Assembly (NCBI GenBank): GCA_003646525.1
Contig: QMKU01000120.1
Span: forward strand, 1-5,377
From: Campylobacterota bacterium
GTDB lineage: Bacteria; Campylobacterota; Campylobacteria; Campylobacterales; Sulfurovaceae
Length of the DNA: 5,377 bases
Direction of reading: 5' to 3'
Shown: positions 1 to 4,220 of the stretch, piece by piece
How the letters are laid out: the number at the start of each line of letters is the position of its first letter
Numbering within the stretch: position 1 is the first letter of the stretch
Notes under the pieces: model-generated
Seen by the model: only the letters and a program-made list of their open reading frames with translations
Database searches by the model: none
Told to the model about the DNA's origin: nothing
Translations under genes and position numbers: made by a program

Positions 1-135
1 AAGAGTTATGAAGATATGAAAAATGCTCTTGCTATAATGAAGCTTCTTTCATTTGCAGAAGAAGATATTAGAAGTGGAAATCTTCATACCGAGGAAGATG
101 TTTTTAACTCTGTTGAAGAACTCCTTAGCAAATGA
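1..135 (+). CDS. Type II antitoxin, Phd/YefM-like (3' end only)
   Basis: An open frame enters from the left edge and ends at TGA 133-135, giving the last 44 residues of a protein (KSYEDMKNAL... to ...VEELLSK). The tail is acidic and helical, with a pattern (MKLLSFAEEDIRSGN, then a short EEDVFNSVEELL helix) typical of the C-terminal toxin-wrapping part of Phd/YefM-family antitoxins. The N-terminal DNA-binding half lies outside the window. Its stop overlaps the ATG of the downstream toxin gene (ATGA, 132-135), the usual arrangement of a translationally coupled toxin-antitoxin pair. By family knowledge the antitoxin neutralises the toxin by direct binding and represses its own operon. The Phd/YefM assignment is inferred from the tail and its position; a ribbon-helix-helix (ParD-type) antitoxin is the alternative. 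Confidence 0.7.
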   Translation, partial: KSYEDMKNALAIMKLLSFAEEDIRSGNLHTEEDVFNSVEELLSK

Positions 136-482
136 GTAAAATCTATAAAGTTAAATGGACTTCAAATGCAAAAGAAGACCTTTTAAATATTGTTGATTAT
201 ATCAAAAAAGATAGCTTAAGTGCTGCAAGAAAAGTTTATGGACAAATAAAAGAAAAAGCACAATCTAGCAACTTTTTTCCTTTAAGAGGTAGAGTTGTTC
301 CTGAACTTCAAAAAGAAGGTATAACTATTTATAGAGAACTGATTGCACAACCTTGGAGAATTATGTATAAAATTGAAAATGATACAGTTTATATTATGGC
401 TATTTTTGATTCAAGACAAAGTGTAGAAGAGTTGTTATTACAAAAACTGTTAAGAGGTTATATGCTAACAAAAACAGAGTAG
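132..482 (+). CDS. Type II toxin, ParE/RelE superfamily
   Basis: This is a complete 116-residue protein. It starts MSKIYKVKWTSNAKEDLLNIVDYI, the first strand and helix pair of ParE/RelE-fold toxins. The middle carries FPLRGRVVPEL and an IYRELIAQPWRIMYKI segment, and the end has VYIMAIFDSRQSVEELLLQKLLR, matching the C-terminal strands and helix of ParE-type toxins (R..R-V.E....YREL....RI.Y.i). Length is slightly above the usual 90-105 residues because of a tail after LLR. The start overlaps the antitoxin stop by ATGA, so translation is probably coupled. ParE members poison DNA gyrase and RelE members cleave ribosome-bound mRNA; the sequence alone does not decide which, though the motif pattern leans to ParE. 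All conserved segments are present, so the toxin looks intact. Confidence 0.85.
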   Translation: MSKIYKVKWTSNAKEDLLNIVDYIKKDSLSAARKVYGQIKEKAQSSNFFPLRGRVVPELQKEGITIYRELIAQPWRIMYKIENDTVYIMAIFDSRQSVEELLLQKLLRGYMLTKTE

Positions 483-539
483 CTAATAGTACAGAGGTAA
501 CAACTACAACTCTTGAGTTGTAGTTGTTACCTCGTAGCT
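481..539 (+). repeat. Perfect 19-bp inverted repeat after the toxin gene
   Basis: Arms 494-512 (GAGGTAACAACTACAACTC) and 515-533 are exact reverse complements with only TT between them. A further AGCTA (481-485) / TAGCT (535-539) pair could add an outer helix across an asymmetric internal loop. The left outer arm includes part of the toxin stop codon. It sits where a terminator for the TA operon would be, but no T-run follows on either strand. It may act as a 3'-end stabilising hairpin, a factor-assisted terminator or a protein-binding palindrome. The inverted repeat is directly visible; its function is inferred. Confidence 0.6.
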
Positions 540-690
540 TCCACCTCCCCTTTACCTATTGATTATTAGAAAGGCTAAAAGTGGAGATTGAACGGCAGGG
601 GTGAATGGCTATCAAAGGGGTCGGGTATGGGCTGTCTAAAATAGCCCATTTACTCTATATCTCATTTCCTATTTTTAGATTGTGCAGAAT
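540..690. other. Gene-free stretch with a small hairpin and a competing partner
   Basis: No convincing coding sequence was seen. ATGGGCT (627-633) and AGCCCAT (643-649) form a perfect 7-bp hairpin with a 9-base loop. An upstream AATGGCTAT (604-612) can instead pair with 641-650 with one bulged base, so two mutually exclusive helices are possible. AGGGGTC occurs at 616-622 and again at 694-700, where it forms part of the closing helix of the neighbouring cloverleaf element. A 33-codon frame (605-706) follows a purine run but resembles nothing recognised. Confidence 0.4.
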
Positions 691-842
691 GGTAGGGGTC
701 TGGTGATTTGTGATGTATGAAGCGTAGCGAATGCATCATGAATCACCTGACCTCGGATAAGCAAGATTAACGACTCAACCGAGGTCAAGTGTCGAAAATC
801 CACCCACTTTGTGAGTTGATTTTGCAGCACATGACCCCTACC
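691..842 (+). ncRNA. Candidate structured RNA: compact four-way cloverleaf
   Basis: A closing helix P1 pairs GGTAGGGGTC (691-700) with GACCCCTACC (833-842) perfectly. Inside are three consecutive hairpins. P2 is 702-747: GGTGATT/AATCACC, a symmetric TG/TG internal loop, then TGATGTAT (711-718)/ATGCATCA (731-738) with a 12-base loop. P3 is 748-787: TGACCTCGG/CCGAGGTCA, 9 bp, with a 22-base loop. P4 is 789-830: GTGT/GCAC, a small internal loop, AAAATC/GATTTT, and an inner CAC/GTG stem. Unpaired linkers at the junction are only 1, 0, 1 and 2 bases. Pairs 716-733 and 792-827 are G-U only if the plus strand is the RNA, while 804-814 favours the minus strand, so plus is mildly preferred. It could instead be a short palindromic mobile element (MITE) whose ends are P1; no clear target duplication is seen. 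It is not tRNA, tmRNA, RNase P RNA or SRP RNA by any signature I can see. No promoter or terminator is obvious. Confidence 0.5.
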
Positions 843-880
843 GTGCTTAATTCATTGGCATTGAGGGTAGCCTTACTGAT
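843..880. other. Short spacer between the cloverleaf and the DUF493 stop
   Basis: These 38 bases separate the structured element from the end of the leftward moaC-DUF493 operon. No T-tailed hairpin is seen here, so the leftward transcript has no evident terminator before the structured element and may run into its complement. Confidence 0.4.
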
Positions 881-1150
881 TCAAAGTACCATCTTTACAT
901 CTTCATGATCTCGAAAGCACTTAAAAAGTTTATCTCGTTCTTCTTGGCTTTCAACACTGCAGCTAGTATTGTAGCTGTGAAATTTTCCATTTTTGGAGAC
1001 ATTTCCCGTGGAGCACGCGTGCTCTTTGTCTCCCATAGTCTCTTTGATACAGGCATATAACGCATCTTTATCTTTGCCTATAAGTTTGAAGCCCCACTGT
1101 GTTGGATAGTCAATTTGTGGTTTGTCCTGAGTTTTATCGTCTAAAATCAC
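881..1150 (-). CDS. DUF493 / YbeD-like small protein
   Basis: This is an 89-residue protein of the DUF493 (YbeD) family: small, ferredoxin-like ACT-type alpha/beta fold, with biochemical role unestablished. Visible family features are the N-terminal [14 protein letters not shown] strand (family pattern fP....iKviG), a central [22 protein letters not shown] block (the k..SvT....s..q...iy equivalent), and the terminal HEDVKMVL (v.mvL), an ending typical of this family. Length is normal for the family. The start is GTG at 1150-1148. It is chosen because a full AGGAGG Shine-Dalgarno (plus-strand CCTCCT 1159-1164) sits 8 bases upstream and no ATG is available near the N-terminus. The gene overlaps the end of moaC by 17 bases, so the two are co-transcribed and probably translationally coupled. 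A direct link to molybdopterin synthesis is not implied by the family. Confidence 0.85.
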   Translation of the reverse strand: MILDDKTQDKPQIDYPTQWGFKLIGKDKDALYACIKETMGDKEHACSTGNVSKNGKFHSYNTSCSVESQEERDKLFKCFRDHEDVKMVL

Positions 1151-1604
1151 CGCTTTTGCCTCCTGATTTGTTTTCTAGCTGTATATTTCTGATCACTAAA
1201 CCTTTGTCAATGGCTTTGAGCATATCATAGATTGTGAGTAGTCCGACACTGACACCAGTGAGAGCTTCCATCTCTACACCAGTTTTTCCTCTCAGTTTGG
1301 CAATGACAGTCAATTTGAATCCAGGTACATCAGGAAGCTCTTCGATATCTGTTTTGACTGAAGTGAGCATCAGAGGATGGCACATCGGTATAAGTGTACT
1401 AGTTTGTTTCGCACCCTGTATAGCGGCTATGACAGCAGTCTGCAAGACAGGACCTTTTTTTGCCGTATTGGCAACGACTGCACTGAATGCCTCAGGGGTT
1501 ACTTCTATGATACCACTCGCTGTTGCGATACGAGTAGTGTTCTCTTTGTCAGAGACATCGACCATCTTTGGCTTATTCTGTTCGTCAAGATGTGTTAAAT
1601 TCAT
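1134..1604 (-). CDS. moaC: Cyclic pyranopterin monophosphate synthase MoaC
   Basis: MoaC converts 3',8-cyclo-7,8-dihydro-GTP, made by MoaA, into cyclic pyranopterin monophosphate, the first stable intermediate of molybdenum cofactor synthesis, in the cytoplasm. The 156-residue protein is collinear with E. coli MoaC (about 160). It shows [10 protein letters not shown] (11-20), AKKGPVL with the active-site lysine region (48-54), [10 protein letters not shown] (71-80) including the catalytic-site histidine H76, [15 protein letters not shown] (106-120), [13 protein letters not shown] (122-134) with D127 and K130, and the C-terminal KSGGKSGDF loop (146-154). No key residue is missing. The start at 1604 gives the family N-terminus and has a GAGGAT Shine-Dalgarno nearby; an upstream extension to 1832 would run through the divergent promoter and is rejected. 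It is transcribed away from the recombinase-like gene and shares a 171-bp control region with it. Confidence 0.97.
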   Translation of the reverse strand: MNLTHLDEQNKPKMVDVSDKENTTRIATASGIIEVTPEAFSAVVANTAKKGPVLQTAVIAAIQGAKQTSTLIPMCHPLMLTSVKTDIEELPDVPGFKLTVIAKLRGKTGVEMEALTGVSVGLLTIYDMLKAIDKGLVIRNIQLENKSGGKSGDFRR

Positions 1605-1775
1605 GTTTTTATCCTCATAATGTTGAAATACTTTCTCTGTAATATTAGCATAAAAAAATGATGATAATATCCAGTCGATGACGATAAAATGATGAAAATG
1701 ACGATAATAATTAAAATATGCTTGACTTTTATCATCAAAATAGGCTATGATTATACAAATGATAAAAGGAGGCAC
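1605..1775. promoter_or_regulatory. Divergent moaC / recombinase-like control region with phased repeats
   Basis: This AT-rich 171-bp region serves two divergent operons. ATGATGATAA (1658-1667) and ATGACGATAA (1678-1687 and 1698-1707) are direct repeats at exactly 20-bp spacing, so they lie on one face of the helix. An inverted copy differing at one position (TTATCATCAA, 1729-1738) lies between the rightward -35 and -10 boxes, and a partial copy (ATGATAA, 1759-1765) lies near the predicted transcription start. For moaC, a leftward -10 could be TATGCT or TAATAT (complement of 1642-1652), preceded by a T-rich run as in Campylobacterota promoters; this is weak. The repeat array would overlap the -35 and upstream side of that promoter. 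The operator role is inferred. Confidence 0.6.
1722..1751 (+). promoter_or_regulatory. Sigma70-type promoter for the recombinase-like gene and ccoG
   Basis: TTGACT (1722-1727) and TATGAT (1746-1751) are separated by 18 bases, close to the sigma70 consensus. Start of transcription would fall near 1757-1760, leaving a short leader carrying the AAAAGGAGG Shine-Dalgarno (1764-1772) before ATG 1776. The good -35 box is notable, since Campylobacterota promoters often lack one. Confidence 0.65.
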
Positions 1776-2444
1776 ATGACTTACGCATATCTGCGGCAAT
1801 TGCTTGGAAAACGAAATATTGCTCAACAGCAAAGCATGATTCTCTCTTTTTCATTGAGCCAGGGTTTGAGTATAGATAAAGAGGTATTTGAATATTCAAA
1901 TAAAAATCGATCGATCGAAGAGCGAGAGCAGTTTGAAAAGTTTATACATGAACTCAAAAAGGGTGATGCCATCATTGTTGATGAAATATGGATGCTAAGT
2001 GAAAAGATAGATGAGATCGTCAAAGTAATCAATTGTATACTTAGTAGAGGGATTACACTCTATAGTGCCTCGTCTCAAACTACTATCAATACCAAGAGTC
2101 CCATTGGCGACATTTTCCCACTACTCAATACACTTCGTGAAGAGGAACGCAGCAAGCAAAATCAAATCGGTCGCCCCAAAGGGAGCCGATCGAGTTCCAA
2201 GTTTGACAAATATCAGGCTCGGATCATCTCTGCTCTCAAAGAGAGTATGAATGTGAGTGCCATCGCACGAGAACTAGGTGTCAGTAGAAGTTCACTGAAA
2301 GACTACATTGAATCAAGAGGGATCAAAGAGATGATAGAGGGATCTTGGGTAGAGATATCTGCATCTAAATACGATGGTGAATTGGAAGATAAACTGCTTA
2401 TCTGTCCATTTGGACAAAAAAAACAACAACATAAAAGGAGATAA
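1776..2444 (+). CDS. Serine-recombinase-like protein lacking catalytic residues; probable HTH regulator
   Basis: The 222-residue protein has the architecture of small serine recombinases (Hin/resolvase, about 190 residues). Residues 1-120 form a resolvase-like domain (TYAYLRQ at 2-8, [14 protein letters not shown] at 61-74, [10 protein letters not shown] at 91-100). A GRPKGS linker follows at 132-137, then a helix-turn-helix ([31 protein letters not shown], 148-178) and a 40-residue basic-ended tail not found in Hin. By eye against Hin, the YxRxS signature reads YLRQL, so the nucleophilic serine is lost, and KLDRLGR reads EIWMLSE, so the catalytic Asp and two Arg are lost. It should bind DNA but not recombine it. 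The start at 1776 follows a strong AAAAGGAGG Shine-Dalgarno; the longer frame from 1689 would begin upstream of the promoter. The stop lies one base before the ccoG ATG. Autoregulation through the upstream repeats is a reasonable guess, not shown. Confidence 0.8.
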   Translation: MTYAYLRQLLGKRNIAQQQSMILSFSLSQGLSIDKEVFEYSNKNRSIEEREQFEKFIHELKKGDAIIVDEIWMLSEKIDEIVKVINCILSRGITLYSASSQTTINTKSPIGDIFPLLNTLREEERSKQNQIGRPKGSRSSSKFDKYQARIISALKESMNVSAIARELGVSRSSLKDYIESRGIKEMIEGSWVEISASKYDGELEDKLLICPFGQKKQQHKRR

Positions 2445-2445
2445 A

Positions 2446-3906
2446 ATGGATGAAACAACAACAGTAGAGAGTACTATTGAAAATAAGCCAAAGAAAAATA
2501 TGGCAAAAGAGTATTTAAAGGAGTGGGTGCCTTATCGTATCAAGCGATATTGGGCGTATGCGATAGCAACGATCATCGCATTGGTGATGCCTTGGATTAC
2601 CATAGGAGGCAATCATCTCTTTTTGTTGAGTTTTGACCAAAAGAAACTACATTTGGCAGGCGTAGCATTCGATATGCAAGAGTTATATTTGATGCCATTC
2701 CTGCTCATGTTTTTGTTTCTGGGAATTTTTGCTGTGACCGCTGTCGGTGGTCGTGCATGGTGTGGATGGGCTTGCCCTCAGACGATTTTTCGTGTCATTT
2801 ATAGGGATGGGATTGAGACCAAACTTTTAGGATTGCACAAGAGAATCAAAAACAAGCAAAAAAAACCAGACATGAGTAAAGCAGAAAATCAGATCAAAAA
2901 AGTAATTGCTATTTTGCTCTGGACTCTATTGTCTTTGATTGCAGCAGCAGACTTTTTATGGTTTTTTGTGCCACCTGAGGATTTTTTCACATACATTCAA
3001 AATCCTAGTGAACATATGATGCTGATCGGAATACTCCTCGGGATAGCTGCCTTTATCGTGATTGATATCATCTTCATCAAAGAGGACTTTTGTATATATA
3101 TTTGTCCCTATAGTCGTGTACAATCAGTGCTTTATGATGATGACACAGTGATGGCGGTCTATGATCCGATTCGTGGTGGAGATATTTACCAAGGGCATGG
3201 GTATGATAGAGAAAAAGTATTCAACAAAACCAAAGATCTTTTAGTCGCAGAACCCAATGCCGAATGTACAACCTGCGAAAGTTGTGTCTCAGTTTGTCCC
3301 ACGCATATCGATATCCGAAAGGGATTGCAGCTTGAGTGCATCAACTGTTTGGAGTGTGTGGATGCTTGTACTACCGTCATGGGTGCACTTGGCAAACCGA
3401 GTCTAGTGCGTTGGTCTAGCGAGAAAGAGGCAGTGAGACACGAAGGCAAGACCAATTTCATGAGAGGCACGGTTATTGCGTATGCTTCAGTCCTTATCAT
3501 TATCTTGATCTCTCTCTTTGCTATGGGAAGCACCAAAGAGAATATGCTACTAAATGTCAACAAGACAACCAGACTTTATAAAATACTTGACAAAGGTGTC
3601 GTGCAAAACTCCTATCTCTTCCTCTTTACCAATACAGACAGCAAAGCACATACTTACTTCTTTGAAGTGGTTGACAATGACAAGATCAAAATTGTGAGAC
3701 CCAAAGAGTCATTCAAAATCGGTGCAGGAAAGAAAAAGAAAAAAGTTGTGATCTTGGAAACAAGTGATCAACTAGCTAACGATGCTCGAAAAGATGTGCC
3801 GATTCCTGTTATGATCAGAGCATATGCCATAGATGAAAAAGAGAAAATCATAGTCGATAGAAAAACCGTTTTTGTCTATCCTCGTATAGATTTAGTTAAA
3901 AAATAG
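2446..3906 (+). CDS. ccoG: Cytochrome c oxidase accessory protein CcoG (FixG/RdxA family)
   Basis: CcoG is a membrane iron-sulfur protein required for cbb3-type cytochrome c oxidase assembly; characterised homologues reduce Cu(II) to Cu(I) for the oxidase copper centre. The 486-residue protein has about five membrane segments (roughly 36-54, 82-103, 152-174, 190-211, 340-360), a WCGWACPQT motif (C106, C110), FCIYICPYSRVQ (C216, C220), and a cytoplasmic double ferredoxin domain with C274/C277/C280/C284 and C298/C301/C304/C308 flanking CPTHIDIRKGLQLEC. The C-terminal 370-486 region matches the periplasmic Ig-like FixG_C domain. Length is as expected. The start at 2446 is chosen because AAAAGGAG (2433-2440) lies 5 bases upstream; extension to 2374 would overlap the preceding gene. 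The upstream stop is one base away, so this is the second gene of an operon with the recombinase-like gene. No ccoNOPQ, ccoH or ccoI neighbours are in the window. Confidence 0.96.
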   Translation: MDETTTVESTIENKPKKNMAKEYLKEWVPYRIKRYWAYAIATIIALVMPWITIGGNHLFLLSFDQKKLHLAGVAFDMQELYLMPFLLMFLFLGIFAVTAVGGRAWCGWACPQTIFRVIYRDGIETKLLGLHKRIKNKQKKPDMSKAENQIKKVIAILLWTLLSLIAAADFLWFFVPPEDFFTYIQNPSEHMMLIGILLGIAAFIVIDIIFIKEDFCIYICPYSRVQSVLYDDDTVMAVYDPIRGGDIYQGHGYDREKVFNKTKDLLVAEPNAECTTCESCVSVCPTHIDIRKGLQLECINCLECVDACTTVMGALGKPSLVRWSSEKEAVRHEGKTNFMRGTVIAYASVLIIILISLFAMGSTKENMLLNVNKTTRLYKILDKGVVQNSYLFLFTNTDSKAHTYFFEVVDNDKIKIVRPKESFKIGAGKKKKKVVILETSDQLANDARKDVPIPVMIRAYAIDEKEKIIVDRKTVFVYPRIDLVKK

Positions 3907-3916
3907 AAGTGTGTTG

Positions 3917-4022
3917 ATGCAAGTCATAGAGCCCCGTCTGGAAACTATAGACAATCTGGATCGTTATCCTTTCGGGATTGCTGATCGGTGCCGTGTTTGG
4001 AGTCGTTAATACTAAGGAATAG
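3917..4022 (+). pseudogene. Frameshifted remnant resembling a YeeE/YedE transporter N-terminus
   Basis: A frame starting ATG 3917 (MQVIEPRLETIDNL) continues, after a one-base frame change near 3957, into WIVILSGLLIGAVFGVV, which ends at TAG 4020-4022. The second part is a hydrophobic helix of the type that opens YeeE/YedE-family (thiosulfate/sulfur) permeases, where it is normally followed by an RGRFC-type motif; here it stops. Full family members have several hundred residues, so at most the first tenth survives. The REPIN-like repeat starts about 30 bases further on, close to the lost portion. The family call is from memory of the helix pattern and is tentative; a short orphan membrane peptide is the alternative. 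Confidence 0.35.
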
Positions 4023-4052
4023 AGTAGAAATAACTCCCAAAAGTTAAGTATT

Positions 4053-4103
4053 TTGGAGTAGGGACTTCAGTCCCGTCAGACGGGACTGAAGTCCCTACTC
4101 CAA
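4053..4103. repeat. REPIN-like pair of inverted GTAG-REP hairpins
   Basis: A perfect 25-bp inverted repeat (4053-4077 / 4079-4103) with one central base. Each half is itself a small hairpin: GTAG (4058-4061), then GGACT/AGTCC around TC (overlapping GGGACTTCAGTCCC, 4061-4074), then the mirror copy ending in CTAC (4095-4098). A GTAG tetranucleotide before a short hairpin, in two inverted copies, is the layout of REP/REPIN elements mobilised by RAYT (TnpA-REP) transposases encoded elsewhere in the genome. It may also act as a bidirectional transcription barrier between ccoG and the flavoprotein gene. No target duplication was seen. Confidence 0.65.
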
Positions 4104-4220
4104 GTATCTGTTATTTGGTATTATTAAACTGTAGTTCCTAACTCAACTGTGTCGGATGAGGTGATGTCGGTGAAGCAAGTATCGGACATCTTCAAGAACT
4201 AGAAAAATAGGAAAATAAAA
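4104..4220. other. Spacer between the REPIN and the flavoprotein gene
   Basis: Nothing firm is seen. A weak TATTAT -10-like box lies at 4119-4124 without a matching -35. GATGTC (4163-4168) and GACATC (4185-4190) can pair. A short open frame from after TAA 4125-4127 ends VSDEVMSVKQVSDIFKN before TAG 4200-4202 and could be the 3' tail of a deleted gene, but it matches no family I recognise. TAGGAAA (4208-4214) is the likely Shine-Dalgarno of the next gene. Confidence 0.35.

Noticed and set aside
605..706. 33-codon frame (MAIKGVGYGL...) after an AGGGG run
   Set aside because: It is short, its Shine-Dalgarno spacing is only 3 bases, it runs into the P1 helix and first hairpin of the structured element, and it resembles no known protein. 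The evidence is too thin to call it a gene.
691..842. tRNA, tmRNA, RNase P RNA or integron attC site
   Set aside because: There is no acceptor/CCA, T-loop, tag-peptide frame, RNase P core sequence, or GTTRRRY/RYYYAAC core pair; the arm sizes do not fit.
540..880. Molybdenum cofactor (Moco) riboswitch, suggested by the nearby moaC
   Set aside because: The structured region lies downstream of the leftward moaC-DUF493 operon, not in its leader, and its helices do not match the Moco RNA layout I know.
1234..1620. Plus-strand reading frames opposite moaC
   Set aside because: The minus strand here encodes a full, motif-complete MoaC; these are shadow frames.
1658..1707. Short CRISPR-like array or plasmid iterons/origin
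   Set aside because: Units are only 10 bp with 10-bp gaps, there are no spacers of CRISPR size and no replication gene nearby; the promoter-proximal position fits operators better.
1605..1832. N-terminal extension of moaC to 1832
   Set aside because: It would run across the divergent promoter and into the recombinase-like gene, and MoaC proteins begin near MNLTHLDE.
3186..3563. Minus-strand frame within ccoG
   Set aside because: It is antisense to the ferredoxin domain of CcoG, has no Shine-Dalgarno noted and no recognisable protein.
4131..4202. Open tail ending VSDEVMSVKQVSDIFKN as the end of a TusA- or DsrE-like gene
   Set aside because: Only about 20 residues are available and no diagnostic motif is present; mentioned in the spacer entry only.
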